Assembly: GCF_901538265.1 (NCBI RefSeq)
Contig: NZ_LR593886.1
Span: forward strand, 8,763,738-8,827,737
DNA from: Gemmata massiliana
Lineage (GTDB): Bacteria > Planctomycetota > Planctomycetia > Gemmatales > Gemmataceae
DNA: 64,000 nt
Direction: 5' to 3'
The first letter of the stretch is position 1; each line of letters opens with the position of its first letter. Below the pieces are notes generated by a model that saw only the letters and a list, made by a program, of their open reading frames with translations, did not search any database and was not told the DNA's origin. Shown piece after piece: positions 43,397 to 52,749 of the stretch. A program made the translations under genes and the position numbers.

Positions 43397-43655
43397 TGAC
43401 CGGGCGACGCGCGTTCCGCACCACGCCGACTTTCTGCGCCGAGGCGGCCACATTTCAGAACGTCATCAAAGAGGTGCTCGGGCTGATCGCGGGCCAACCG
43501 GACACGCAGGTGTTCGCGCCGACCACGGAAGGTGAGTGGATCAGCCGCCTGAATCAACTGAGGTAAGGTATTCGCCCCATTTGCATCCCCTCCCGTCGCT
43601 TGGCACATTGATTGCAGGATCTACCTCCATCATCTCGCCCCAGGTCGAGAACGCC

Positions 43656-43889
43656 ATGAGCAAGAAAAACCATAGCCCCGGCCCTGTACCTCCCGGTAAC
43701 GAGGCCCGCGCCGGACCGGGCTTCCAGGCGCAGGACGAGCAGGCCGATGCCGCCGCTGACGGCACCGGCTTCCAGGAGCAGGACCCGAAGCGTCGGCTCG
43801 GTGACTTCACCGGAGCCGGCGAGCACTCCCGCCAGCAACCCGGCCCGAAGAATGACGGCGGGCAGCGGCACGGTGAAGACGTGGGCTGA
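43656..43889 (+). CDS. Small hydrophilic hypothetical protein
   Basis: A 77-residue Gly/Gln/Pro-rich protein from ATG 43656: MSKKNHSPGPVPPGNEARAG, then GFQAQDEQ and GFQEQDPKRRLGDFTGAGEH, with the GFQ-QD unit repeated. Likely disordered. Similar small proteins accompany stress genes in several bacteria. It is followed by another disordered small protein. Confidence 0.6.
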   Translation: MSKKNHSPGPVPPGNEARAGPGFQAQDEQADAAADGTGFQEQDPKRRLGDFTGAGEHSRQQPGPKNDGGQRHGEDVG

Positions 43890-43921
43890 CCCCATCCAGA
43901 GCACACATCAGGGAGACGATC

Positions 43922-44110
43922 ATGGCCGAGCGAACGAAACGCGGCGACGAAGACCGCAAGAAAGAGGACGAGGAGATGACGACGGGCGAGCCGGTCGGAG
44001 CGGCAGCCGGAGGTACGGGTGGCGGAGGCACGCAAGCCGCCAACACGACCAAGGACAAGGGCGTTCCGCCCGCCGACGACAACCAGCGGGGCGCGGACAA
44101 GAAGAGCTGA
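43922..44110 (+). CDS. Small disordered hypothetical protein
   Basis: A 62-residue charged, Gly-rich protein (MAERTKRGDEDRKKEDEEMT, then GAAAGGTGGGGTQAANTTKD). GGGAGA precedes ATG 43922. Probably disordered; function unknown. Pairs with the preceding small gene, 32 bases apart. Confidence 0.5.
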   Translation: MAERTKRGDEDRKKEDEEMTTGEPVGAAAGGTGGGGTQAANTTKDKGVPPADDNQRGADKKS

Positions 44111-44172
44111 GGTGGCCCGCGGAATGGCTCGAAGGAGGCCGTGGATGATGTCCACGGCCTCGCTCGTTTGGG

Positions 44173-44934
44173 GTGTTCGACGTGGCTCAAGCCAAAACGG
44201 TAAATGCCATCTACCTCGGCTGCGCCGGGTGGGCTCTTCGCAAGGAGCATGCGGACGAGTTCCCGGGCAAAGGCACGCACCTCACGCGATACGCCGGGCG
44301 GTTCCCGGCGGTGGAGATCAACTCGTCCTTCTACAAGCCGCACAAACCCGCCACTTATATGAAGTGGGCCGCGTCGGTGCCGGAGCACTTCCGCTTTGCG
44401 GTCAAGGTGCCGAAGGAGGTGACCCACTCGCGGCGCTTGGTAGGCACGGAGGATGTGCTCGACCGCTTCCTGCCAGAAGCCACCGCGCTCGGCGAAAAGC
44501 TCGGGCCGCTGCTCGTTCAGCTACCGCCGAGCCTGGAGTTCGACGCTGACGTTGCCGAAGGATTCTTCGGAGTGCTGCGCGACCGGTTCGACGGGCACGT
44601 CGTCCTTGAGCCCCGGCACCCGACGTGGTTCCAGAGCAGGGCCGAACGGCTCGCGACGAAGTTTCGTGTTGCCCGCGTCGCGGCCGACCCGGCGATCATC
44701 GGAGAAGCTGGAGAGCCGGGCGGGTGGGACGGGATGGCCTACTACCGGCTGCACGGTTCGCCGAAGGTGTACTACTCGCCCTACGGCGACAGCTACCTCG
44801 CGGCTCTAACCGAGGAGCTCACCGCTGCGGCGACGTCGGCGGCCGTGTGGTGCATCTTTGACAACACCGCGGAAGGGGCCGCGACTATGAACGCCCTCGG
44901 CGTTCTCGGCCGGGCCTCGGCCCGAAGCGAATAA
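44173..44934 (+). CDS. DUF72 (YecE-like) protein
   Basis: A 253-residue protein starting GTG 44173 (GTG 44182 is an alternative). DUF72 features: YLGCAGWALRKEH, FPAVEINSSFYKPHKPATYM, FRFAVKVPKEVTHSRRL, LLVQLPPSLEFDADV, AYYRLHGSPKVYYSPY and VWCIFDNTAEGAATMNALGV. The family forms a TIM-barrel with unknown activity. Length is normal. Confidence 0.92.
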   Translation: MFDVAQAKTVNAIYLGCAGWALRKEHADEFPGKGTHLTRYAGRFPAVEINSSFYKPHKPATYMKWAASVPEHFRFAVKVPKEVTHSRRLVGTEDVLDRFLPEATALGEKLGPLLVQLPPSLEFDADVAEGFFGVLRDRFDGHVVLEPRHPTWFQSRAERLATKFRVARVAADPAIIGEAGEPGGWDGMAYYRLHGSPKVYYSPYGDSYLAALTEELTAAATSAAVWCIFDNTAEGAATMNALGVLGRASARSE

Positions 44935-44981
44935 CCCGTTACGGTGCGCCCGGGAATGCTTACAGCCGAAACGGAGCCCGG

Positions 44982-45341
44982 TCAGACCTGCGCTGGTGCG
45001 TTGATCCCGGCCACGACTTCGTCAATGAGCTGCTCCCGCTCGATGCGATTTAGCAACGGGGCCGCCGCGTCCACCATGTGCTCGACCACGGGGCGAAGGT
45101 CACGCCGGATGTCCTCAGCGGGCCGCGACCAGTCGAACCTCCCGCCACGTAAGGCCCGGACGAGTTCGCCACGGATGGCCCGCAGCAGCTCGTCGAAGGT
45201 GGCCGGGCTGGGCGGCACCCACACCGGGACCGCGTTGCGGGTCAGGAGCGGGTTGACCCGGATGTGCCGCAGGCCGCGCGCGACCACCCACAGGCAGACG
45301 ATCACGACCGCTGCGACTGCTGGTGCTACGTAGTCCGCCAT
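44982..45341 (-). CDS. Membrane-anchored hypothetical protein
   Basis: A 119-residue protein from ATG 45341 with GGAGG 9 bases upstream; an upstream extension to 45530 is rejected. One N-terminal membrane segment (YVAPAVAAVVIVCLWVVARG) precedes a soluble helical part ending LLNRIEREQLIDEVVAGINA, which faintly resembles the start of CpaF-like ATPases. Function unknown. Confidence 0.6.
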   Translation of the reverse strand: MADYVAPAVAAVVIVCLWVVARGLRHIRVNPLLTRNAVPVWVPPSPATFDELLRAIRGELVRALRGGRFDWSRPAEDIRRDLRPVVEHMVDAAAPLLNRIEREQLIDEVVAGINAPAQV

Positions 45342-45851
45342 CCGAAGAACCTCCGAGACGATGAGGGAGCATAGAACACCTGCTCCGGCTTGAGGATGGC
45401 CTGCCGCCTCTGCTGCACCATTCTCACGGGGATGAACCGCGAACCCCGCGGGGGCGACTTTGAGACGGCGACGGGATGGCTCCGGCAGGGGGGTGAGTTG
45501 GGCAACCGAGTGGGTGGGAAATGAGGGCACATCGCCGAGATGAGAATTGCGAAAGCCGTGAAGAGGGGGAGAATCCCAAGAAATTTTCCAGCTATCAAAC
45601 CCTCTCCGCCGTTTTCAACGTTCGGCCTCGCACCGTGCAAGCGGTAAATTCCCCTCCTCGTTTTTGTTTTGCGGCGAAATTCTCGGGGAAGACGTTTGCA
45701 ACCACTTGCGCACTTCGATAACTCATTTTCGTATAATAATGAGATTATCGTGAGCGCGGAATTCCGGCTAAGGTTCGACTGCGTTCCGGGTGACCCGCTG
45801 AGATATTGCACTGCATCTCTTCGCGTGAATCGATCGGCGATAAACAAACGC
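45342..45851. other. Gene-free, partly AT-rich stretch
   Basis: No supported gene. The right half is clearly richer in A and T than its surroundings and holds the palindrome at 45717-45749. Confidence 0.45.
45717..45749. promoter_or_regulatory. AT-rich palindrome with embedded TATAAT
   Basis: GATAACTCATT and AATGAGATTATC are inverted copies apart from one bulged base, around a centre containing TATAAT (45732-45737). An operator over a promoter is the simplest reading; no gene start is placed right for it on the plus strand until 46242. Confidence 0.35.
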
Positions 45852-46064
45852 TTACCGTTCTCCCGAAACGCGCTCGGCCCAGTTGCGCCCGGTGGCGCCC
45901 TTGAGCGTGTCCAGCTCCACCCGCAGCCGGGCGATCTCGTCGCGCTGGCGCTCGATGATCCGGTACGCCAGCTTCTCGCGCGGCTTGCCCGCTAGCAACC
46001 ACTTGTAGTGCTTCAGGAAGGCCGCCACCTGGGCGTCCGGGACCGGGAACCGACGCGCGCTCAT
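45852..46064 (-). CDS. Small coiled-coil hypothetical protein
   Basis: A 70-residue protein starting MSARRFPVPDAQVAAFLKHY and ending with a heptad-like helix (RIIERQRDEIARLRVELDTL). It might be a DNA-binding or scaffold fragment. No ribosome site is obvious before ATG 46064. Confidence 0.5.
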   Translation of the reverse strand: MSARRFPVPDAQVAAFLKHYKWLLAGKPREKLAYRIIERQRDEIARLRVELDTLKGATGRNWAERVSGER

Positions 46065-46241
46065 GTCACGTTGGTAGCACCATCAGAAAGTTCTTTCAAC
46101 CCCCGCGCGAACGCGCTACGACTCGCCGCTCTGGTGCGGCTTTGTGTCGCGTTCCGTCGGGTGGTCCGGCGGAATCAAGTGGGCCGGGCGAGTGCTCGCA
46201 ACACTCCCCGGCCCGTGGCCCTGTCAGGAAAGGACAGGACG

Positions 46242-46901
46242 ATGGCCACGATACGTTCGCTGTTGGCCCTGGGCAACGCCAAGCTCGGGCGCGCGATACA
46301 CCACTTCGACTTGGCGGCGGTACACACGTGCCCCGGGCGCTCGAAGACGTGCGAGGCGGCATGTTACGCCACGCGCGGGCGGTTCCACACCACCTTGGTG
46401 CGGGACCGGTTACGCTGGTGCCTCGCGCAGTCGAAGCGCCCGGACTTCGCGTCCCGCATGGTGCACGAGGTCCGGGGCAAGGGTGCGCTGGTGGTTCGGG
46501 TCCACGTGTCCGGGGATTTTTACGACCCCGAATACGCGGGCAAATGGCTCTCGGTGTTTCGCCGGTGCCCGGCCGCCACGTTCTACTTCTACACGCGCTC
46601 GTGGCGCGTGGCGGAAGTGGTGCCGGTGCTGGAACAGGCCACGGCGCTCGAGAACGTCCGCGCGTGGTACTCGGCCGATGTCGAAACGGGGCTGCCTGAT
46701 CCGCTCCCCGAAAGGGTGCGGGTGGCGTGGCTCCAGACGGACCCGGACGAACCGGTCGCGGGGAACTTGGTGTTCCGGGACGAGCCGGTTCGGGGCACGC
46801 GCCCGCGCACAGCCCTGCCGGTGGTGTGCCCGAACGAGACCCCGGCCGGGCACCGGTTCGGGGTCAACTGCGGCAACTGCGGGCACTGCTGGAAGGCGTG
46901 A
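46242..46901 (+). CDS. GP88-like phage/plasmid protein
   Basis: A 219-residue protein from ATG 46242, preceded by AGGAC. The opening LLALGNAKLGRAIHHFDLAA then HTCPGRSKTCEAACYATRGR matches the GP88 family of phage and plasmid proteins, with a conserved N-terminal Cys cluster and a C-terminal one (CPNETPAGHRFGVNCGNCGH). The Cys layout suggests a metal or Fe-S site. Reaction unknown. Confidence 0.82.
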   Translation: MATIRSLLALGNAKLGRAIHHFDLAAVHTCPGRSKTCEAACYATRGRFHTTLVRDRLRWCLAQSKRPDFASRMVHEVRGKGALVVRVHVSGDFYDPEYAGKWLSVFRRCPAATFYFYTRSWRVAEVVPVLEQATALENVRAWYSADVETGLPDPLPERVRVAWLQTDPDEPVAGNLVFRDEPVRGTRPRTALPVVCPNETPAGHRFGVNCGNCGHCWKA

Positions 46902-47186
46902 CCGCGTCCCCCACATCCTGCTGGGTGTGGGGGCTTTACGGCGCCGGATGTCGTAGGTGACGGTGCGGACCGGTTGCCGTTTTGGGAAAAGGAGGGCCGG
47001 TCCACGCACTGGTTCCGTGACGGCGCAAGTTGCTGACACTCGGGCGCACTGAACACGCTCGCGGGGCCCAGGCATAGAAGAAAAAGGGCGCCACCTGCGC
47101 GACGTGACGCTATTGCCGGACGGAGTAACCTTGTGCCCCATGATTCCGCCTTCGGGTGGGTCCGGGGCCTCTCTTTTGTGGACCAC

Positions 47187-47966
47187 TCAAGTGCATTCGA
47201 GGACCACCTTCACCTGCCCGAATTCCATTTGATCGAGGTCTCCCTTCCGAACGTAAAAGTTCAGCCGGTCGCCCATCTGACCGAAGGTGGACAGCAACTG
47301 GTGTCCCCTCGGGGCCGGGTACTTGGCCTCGAATCGCGGAACGCCGAACAGGCGGTGGATCGTTGGGGAGAAGCGCCTGTGAAACATCTCGTGGAAGTAG
47401 TCGAAGTTCTCGGGATCGTCCCGGCCAATCACGGCTGGAGCGCGAGGATCTTTCGGGTCCGCCCACACCGCGCGCTCACGGGGCGTCAACCCGTACCGCC
47501 GAATTTCGTCCGGTAGGCGGTACCCCTGGGACAGCGTGAGGAGCCGTGGGTGGAGGTGGCTGTTATGGAACTGCGTCCCGTATCTCGGGTCCACTACCAC
47601 GTCGGCACGGCGCAGCCCTTTGGGCGGGAAGAAATACACGCGTGAGCCCGGACCCGGCGGACCGCTGTCCTCGTGGTAGAAGAACGACAGCAGCCCCGCC
47701 CGGGGGAGGCAAAAACCGGTTTTCAGCAATCGCATCTCGGCCAAGTTAAACTGAGCGATGAACCAGCACGGAACATCATCGGCAGCGGGCCATTCGAAGC
47801 CGCCGGGGACGTCCGGGTGGCCGCACAGCTTGGAATGGCCGAGCGGGATGTCTGCGTCGGCCACGTCGGCGTCTTCGGCATTGACGCACGGCCGTATCCG
47901 GGCGAAGACCTTACCCGCGATTCCAGGCACACGCTCGTGGACAAAGGATTCGACTTTGGAGTCCAT
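47187..47966 (-). CDS. DUF1963 (YwqG-like) protein
   Basis: A 259-residue protein from ATG 47966. DUF1963 marks: GHSKLCGHPDVPGGFEWPAA, FIAQFNLAEM, LLSFFYHEDSGPPGPG and HQLLSTFGQMGDRLNFYVRK. Its ATG overlaps the TAA of the aldo/keto reductase gene by one base (TAATG), so they form an operon. The family role is unknown. Confidence 0.85.
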   Translation of the reverse strand: MDSKVESFVHERVPGIAGKVFARIRPCVNAEDADVADADIPLGHSKLCGHPDVPGGFEWPAADDVPCWFIAQFNLAEMRLLKTGFCLPRAGLLSFFYHEDSGPPGPGSRVYFFPPKGLRRADVVVDPRYGTQFHNSHLHPRLLTLSQGYRLPDEIRRYGLTPRERAVWADPKDPRAPAVIGRDDPENFDYFHEMFHRRFSPTIHRLFGVPRFEAKYPAPRGHQLLSTFGQMGDRLNFYVRKGDLDQMEFGQVKVVLECT

Positions 47967-48997
47967 TACCCTGGCCCTTTGTCGTGCTCGCCTAACCAGG
48001 AGGGATTCTTCGCCGTCCCGTCGAACGCGTTGGTCGTCTTGAACCGCTCGAACTCGCCCTTCATCGCGGCCGGCTTTGTCTTGGCGAGCAGATCGGCAGT
48101 TTCCTTTTCGGTCAGCGGCTTGAACCCCTTCGCCACGTCCAGGGCCTGCCTGAGGATCGCCATGCTGTCGATCCCGGTGATGACCACCGAGGCCGGCAGG
48201 GAGAGGGCGTACTGCAGGCACTCGACCGGGGTGGCGGTCTTGCTCTTGAGCACCAGTCCGTCTCCCAGCGCCTTCATGCCCAGCACCCCGACGCCCTCTT
48301 TCAGGAGTACCGGAACAACCTGCTTTTCGAAGCTGCGGAAGTGCGCGTCAAGGACGTTCAGTGGCATCTGTGCGGTGTCGAACTTGAACCCGTGCTCCTT
48401 CGCCACTTCCACCATCCGCAGGTGGACGAGCGGGTCCTTGTGCCCGGTGAACCCGATGTAACGGATCTTCCCGGCCTTCTTCGCGGCCTCGACCGCCTCC
48501 TGGGCGCCGCCCGCGACGAAGATGCGGTCCGGGTCTTCCATGCGGATGATCTCGTGGTGCTGGACCAGGTCGATCACGTCCGTTTGGAGCCGCTTCAATG
48601 ATTCGTCGATCTGCTCGGCGGCCGCTTTCTTGGTGCGGCCGTCGATCTTGGTCATCAGGAACACCTTCTTGCGGTACCCGTCCTTCAGGGCCTTGCCCAT
48701 GCGGACCTCGGACCCGCCGTCGTGGTAGTCCCAGCAGTTGTCCATGAACGTGATGCCCGCGTCGATCGCCGCGCGGATGATGGCGATCGAATCTTTCTCG
48801 TCCTTCTGGCGGCCGATGTGGTGCCCGCCGAGGCCGATGGCGGACACCTCCTCCTTGGTGCTCCCGAGCTGCCGATACAATATGTCACCGCGGCGGGTCT
48901 CCTTCGGCCGAGCCGGCTTGTCCTTTGGCTCGTCTCCTTTGGCGGTCAGTACGGCTGCTGCGGCGGTGACCGCACCAATGAACTCACGTCGTTGCAT
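47966..48997 (-). CDS. Tat-exported aldo/keto reductase
   Basis: A 343-residue protein. The N-terminus MQRREFIGAVTAAAAVLTAK is a Tat signal, so the enzyme is likely periplasmic. The barrel has ILYRQLGSTKEEVSAIGLGG, MDNCWDYHDGGSEVRMGKAL with the catalytic Asp and Tyr, the Lys in VFLMTKIDGRTKK and the His in VIDLVQHHEI. AGGAAG precedes ATG 48997; the longer frame to 49681 is not coding. Such exported oxidoreductases are common in planctomycetes. Confidence 0.9.
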   Translation of the reverse strand: MQRREFIGAVTAAAAVLTAKGDEPKDKPARPKETRRGDILYRQLGSTKEEVSAIGLGGHHIGRQKDEKDSIAIIRAAIDAGITFMDNCWDYHDGGSEVRMGKALKDGYRKKVFLMTKIDGRTKKAAAEQIDESLKRLQTDVIDLVQHHEIIRMEDPDRIFVAGGAQEAVEAAKKAGKIRYIGFTGHKDPLVHLRMVEVAKEHGFKFDTAQMPLNVLDAHFRSFEKQVVPVLLKEGVGVLGMKALGDGLVLKSKTATPVECLQYALSLPASVVITGIDSMAILRQALDVAKGFKPLTEKETADLLAKTKPAAMKGEFERFKTTNAFDGTAKNPSWLGEHDKGPG

Positions 48998-49210
48998 GAT
49001 CGGCTTCCTGTGTGCGCGGGCAAACAATCCTGACAAGGTTTGCAAAACGAGTGCCGGGTGTTTGAGGCTTCGAGCGGTGCCGCCCCACGCAAGGCGCGCC
49101 TTTTGCAGACCGAATGACGGGCTTTTACGTCTCATGTCGGGAAATGGCCGGACACAAATAGCGAGCAAGGCTCCGGCGCTGACCGGGGTCTTTCGTTTCG
49201 GGAGGCGGGG

Positions 49211-49876
49211 ATGGGTATCACCGGCGTGCTGCTCGACATCGACGGCACCTTGGTCGACAGCAACGACGCTCACGCCCACGCCTGGATGAAGGCTTTGGCC
49301 GAGGCGGGTGTGAGGGCCGAGTTCGCCACCGTCCGGCGGTTGATCGGCAAGGGCGGGGACAAACTGCTGCCCGAAGTTTCCGGGATCGACGCCGAATCCG
49401 AGAAGGGCAAAGCGATCAGCAAGCGGCGGGGCGAGATCTTCCAGACTGAGTACCTGCCGAAACTGAAGCCGACCCCCGGTGCGAGGGAGCTGCTCGCGCG
49501 GATGAAGAAGGCCGGGTTGGAACTCGCGGTCGCCAGTTCGGCGAAAGAGGACGAACTCAAAGCTCTGCTGAAAGTGTGCGGGGCGGACGAGTACATCGAA
49601 GCGGCCACATCTTCCGACGACGCGGAGAACTCGAAGCCCGACCCGGACATCGTCCACGCCGCGCTCGAAGAACTCGGTCACCCGAAGGAAAAGGTCATCT
49701 TGCTGGGCGACACTCCTTACGACGTCGAAGCGTCCCTCAAGGCGGGCATTCGCGTGGTCGCGCTCCGCTGCGGTGGCTGGGGTGATGCCGACCTGAAGGG
49801 CGCTGTCGCGATCTACGACGACCCTGCCGACCTGCTCGCACGATTCGATGATTCTCCGTTCGGAGGGGACAAGTAA
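49211..49876 (+). CDS. HAD-superfamily hydrolase (phosphoglycolate phosphatase-like)
   Basis: A 221-residue protein. HAD motif I GVLLDIDGTLVDSNDAH, motif II ELAVASSAKEDEL, motif III around DDAENSKPDPDIV and motif IV VILLGDTPYDVEASLKAGI are all intact. The cap is the small helical type of beta-phosphoglucomutase/phosphoglycolate phosphatases. The stop overlaps the SDR start by one base. It opens the plus-strand stress/redox block. Confidence 0.92.
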   Translation: MGITGVLLDIDGTLVDSNDAHAHAWMKALAEAGVRAEFATVRRLIGKGGDKLLPEVSGIDAESEKGKAISKRRGEIFQTEYLPKLKPTPGARELLARMKKAGLELAVASSAKEDELKALLKVCGADEYIEAATSSDDAENSKPDPDIVHAALEELGHPKEKVILLGDTPYDVEASLKAGIRVVALRCGGWGDADLKGAVAIYDDPADLLARFDDSPFGGDK

Positions 49877-50685
49877 TGGGAGACCAGAAAGTCGTGCTCG
49901 TCACCGGTGCCACGTCGGGCATTGGAAAGGCCACGGCCGAACTACTCGCCGCCAAGGGTTACCGGGTGTTCGGCACCAGCCGCGACCCACAAGGGAAGAC
50001 TGGCAACGGGCACGAGCTGCTGCAACTGGACGTCACATCCGACGAATCGGTCGCGGCGTGCGTGAAAGCTGTCGCGGAGCGCACTGGCGGACGGATCGAC
50101 GTGCTCCACAATAACGCCGGCACGGGGATCATCGGGGCGGCCGAGGAGATCACGCCCGAAGAGGGGATGCGGCTGTTTCAGATCAACTTCTTCGGCATCA
50201 TGCGGATGACCAACACGGTGCTCCCGTTCATGCGCGAGCGGAAAGCAGGCACGGTCATCAACATGAGCTCGTCGGGCGGCGTTGCAGCGCTCCCGTTCGC
50301 CGCTTTGTACTGCGCCACCAAATTCGCGCTCGAAGGGTACACAGAAGCCATTCGCCACGAACTCCGACCGTTCAACGTCGCCGCTGTGATCGTCGCACCC
50401 GGTCCGGTGAGCACCCCTGCGGGCGAGAAGGCGATGCGGGCGGAGAAGCACATCCCCGAGTACGCCGACCGCCGGAAGAAGGCCGACGAGTTGTCCCTGA
50501 AGGGCATCCGCGGCGGCATGGACCCGAAGAAGGTGGCGGAGACCATCCTGAAGGTCGTAAAGGCGGACTGGCCGTCGCCCCGGTACACGATCGGCATGCA
50601 GTCGCGGGCGACGAACCTGGCTCACGGCCTGCTCCCGCCGAGTACGTTCGAGGCCGCCGTCCGCTGGGGCGTCGGCCTCGGCTAA
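49876..50685 (+). CDS. Short-chain dehydrogenase/reductase (SDR 1)
   Basis: A 269-residue classical SDR: nucleotide motif TGATSGIGKA, NNAG in VLHNNAGTGIIG, catalytic Ser in INMSSSGG and YCATKFALEGY with the Tyr-x3-Lys pair. Coupled to the HAD gene. Substrate unknown. Confidence 0.92.
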   Translation: MGDQKVVLVTGATSGIGKATAELLAAKGYRVFGTSRDPQGKTGNGHELLQLDVTSDESVAACVKAVAERTGGRIDVLHNNAGTGIIGAAEEITPEEGMRLFQINFFGIMRMTNTVLPFMRERKAGTVINMSSSGGVAALPFAALYCATKFALEGYTEAIRHELRPFNVAAVIVAPGPVSTPAGEKAMRAEKHIPEYADRRKKADELSLKGIRGGMDPKKVAETILKVVKADWPSPRYTIGMQSRATNLAHGLLPPSTFEAAVRWGVGLG

Positions 50686-50697
50686 TAGGAGCACACA

Positions 50698-51402
50698 ATG
50701 GCGACGAATCGAATCCTCACCATCGTCACGAACGTCGGTGAGTACGAGAAGGTCGGGTACCGCACCGGGCTGTGGCTGGGTGAACTCACGCACTTCATGG
50801 ACGTCGTCGAGCCGTCCGGTTTCCAGTGCGACATCGCAAGCCCGAAGGGCGGTTACGTGCCGATCGACCCGGAGAGCCTGATGCTCCAAGAACTCGGCCA
50901 CGCCATCTGTTTGGGTGGTGCTGTCCACAAGCGGTACGAGGACCGGGCGTTCATGGACCGGCTGAAGGACACGATGAAGGTCGCGGACGCAGACGCGTCG
51001 AAGTACGACGCCATTTACATGACCGGCGGCCACGGGGTGTGCTTCGACTTCCAGAACCCCGACCTTGCGAAGCTGACCGCCGCGTTCTGGGAAGCCGGGA
51101 AGATCGTCTCCGCCGTCTGCCACGGGCCGGCCGGGTTGCTGGAGGTGAAGGTCGGCAGCGAATACCTGGTGAAGGATAAGAATCTGACGGGGTTCTCCTG
51201 GACCGAAGAAGGGCTCGCCAAGCGGGAGAAGGCGGTGCCTTACAGCCTGGAAGACGAGTTGAAGAAGCGGGGCGCGAAGTACGGCAAGGCGACCCTGCCG
51301 TTCGTCAGTCACGTGGTCGAGGACGGGAGCCTGATCACGGGACAGAACCCGGTGAGCGCGGCTGCCGTGGGCGAAGCGGTCGCCAAGAAACTGAAGGCGT
51401 GA
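50698..51402 (+). CDS. DJ-1/PfpI family (Hsp31-like) protein
   Basis: A 234-residue protein. Family marks are YDAIYMTGGHGVCFDFQNPD and the nucleophile elbow VSAVCHGPAGLLEVK with the reactive Cys. The class I glutamine-amidotransferase-like fold is used by glyoxalase III and chaperone-type Hsp31 proteins. GGAG precedes ATG 50698. It lies 12 bases after SDR 1. Confidence 0.92.
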   Translation: MATNRILTIVTNVGEYEKVGYRTGLWLGELTHFMDVVEPSGFQCDIASPKGGYVPIDPESLMLQELGHAICLGGAVHKRYEDRAFMDRLKDTMKVADADASKYDAIYMTGGHGVCFDFQNPDLAKLTAAFWEAGKIVSAVCHGPAGLLEVKVGSEYLVKDKNLTGFSWTEEGLAKREKAVPYSLEDELKKRGAKYGKATLPFVSHVVEDGSLITGQNPVSAAAVGEAVAKKLKA

Positions 51403-51410
51403 GGGCGGAC

Positions 51411-52013
51411 ATGTCGGGAAACAGCGAAAACCTGCGCGGCAGCGCGCCGGACAAGCACCCGGTGGCCCTGTTGCTCGTCGACGTCATCAACCCGCTCGAC
51501 TTCCCCGAAGCGGACCAACTGCGCCCCCATGCGATCCCGGCGGCAAAGAAGCTGGCCGAGCTGAAGGGGCGGGCGCGGAAGGCGAAGGTGCCGGTCGTCT
51601 ACGCGAACGACAACTTCGGGCGCTGGCGGTCGGACCTGAACGCAGTGGTCGAGCGGTGCCGGGAGCCGGGCTGCAAGGGGAGCGAGCTGGTCGAACTGCT
51701 CCGGCCCGAGAAGGACGACTACTTCGTGCTGAAGCCGAAGCACTCGGCGTTCTTTTCCACCACGCTCGACACGCTCCTGCGGTACCTGGGAACCCAGACG
51801 CTCGTGATCGGCGGGTTCGCCGCCGACATCTGTGTACTGTTCACCGCCAACGACGCATACATGCGCGACCTGCGAGTGGTTATCCCTTCGGACGGCGTGG
51901 CCTCGAACCAGGCCGCCGACCGCGATTCCGCCCTCGCGCTCATGGCACGCGTCCTCAAGGCCGACACGCCCCGCATGGCCGACATCGACTTCGCTTCACT
52001 GGCCACAGAGTAG
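51411..52013 (+). CDS. Isochorismatase-like cysteine hydrolase
   Basis: A 200-residue protein from ATG 51411 (an in-frame GTG at 51399 overlaps the previous stop). The catalytic triad can be seen as Asp in LLLVDVINPLDF, Lys in VLKPKHSAFFST and Cys in GGFAADICVLFTANDAY. Substrate unknown; probably small amide hydrolysis. Confidence 0.88.
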   Translation: MSGNSENLRGSAPDKHPVALLLVDVINPLDFPEADQLRPHAIPAAKKLAELKGRARKAKVPVVYANDNFGRWRSDLNAVVERCREPGCKGSELVELLRPEKDDYFVLKPKHSAFFSTTLDTLLRYLGTQTLVIGGFAADICVLFTANDAYMRDLRVVIPSDGVASNQAADRDSALALMARVLKADTPRMADIDFASLATE

Positions 52014-52100
52014 TGCCCCGCTGGCCCACAACTTGCTCTCGCATACCTCGTGCGCGCACGCGCACATCAATCGCATTAACACCATAGATGGAAGGCCGAT

Positions 52101-52685
52101 ATGTCGCTGAATTCGCTTCACGACCTGTACGTGGAAGAGCTGAAGGACCTCTACAGCGCCGAGAACCAACTCCTGAAAGCACTGCCCCGGATGGCCAAGG
52201 CGGCGACCGCCCCGGAGCTCAAGGCGGCGTTCACCGAGCACCTCACGGTCACCCAGAAGCAGGTCGAGCGGCTCGACCAGATCTTCGAGGAACTGGGCGT
52301 CAGCCCGAAGGGGAAGAAGTGTAAGGCGATGGAGGGGCTGATCGAGGAGGGCAAGGAGATCATGCAGGAGGACGGTGAGGATTCGGTCATCGACGCAGCG
52401 CTGATCGCAGCGGCCCAGCGGGTCGAGCACTACGAGATGGCCGGGTACGGGTGCGTGCGGACCTTCGCCAACCTGCTCGGTTACGAGGACGCCGTGACGC
52501 TCCTGCAGGAGACGCTCGACGAGGAGGGCGAGGCGGACAAGAAGCTCACCGAACTCGCCGAGACCGTCATCAACGTCGAGGCCGAAGAAGCCGACGGTGA
52601 GGAAGGTGAGGAGGAGGAAGAAGGCGAAGTAGAAGCCGCTCCGAATGCCAAGAAGTCCCCACCCAAGAAGCCCGCGAAGAAGTGA
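52101..52685 (+). CDS. YciF/YciE-like ferritin-fold protein (DUF892)
   Basis: A 194-residue protein. HDLYVEELKDLYSAENQLLK and RVEHYEMAGYGCVRTFANLL are DUF892 marks with the expected di-iron Glu/His positions. The C-terminus is an acidic then Lys/Pro-rich tail (SPPKKPAKK). Family members are stress-induced. Followed by a YghA-like SDR, a common pairing in general stress clusters. Confidence 0.92.
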   Translation: MSLNSLHDLYVEELKDLYSAENQLLKALPRMAKAATAPELKAAFTEHLTVTQKQVERLDQIFEELGVSPKGKKCKAMEGLIEEGKEIMQEDGEDSVIDAALIAAAQRVEHYEMAGYGCVRTFANLLGYEDAVTLLQETLDEEGEADKKLTELAETVINVEAEEADGEEGEEEEEGEVEAAPNAKKSPPKKPAKK

Positions 52686-52749
52686 CCATCTTGACAATCC
52701 TGACCGGCCCGCGTCACCCGGCGCGGGTCCTTTCATTTCGAGGAGCATC

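Noticed and set aside
43392-43566. Small plus-strand frame after the transposase remnant
   Set aside because: Has a plausible helical stretch (NVIKEVLGLIAGQ) but no ribosome site and lies among gene fragments, so support is too weak.
48998-49681. Extension of the aldo/keto reductase to 571 residues
   Set aside because: The Tat signal MQRREFIG at 48997 with AGGAAG upstream marks the true start; upstream sequence is antisense to the HAD gene.
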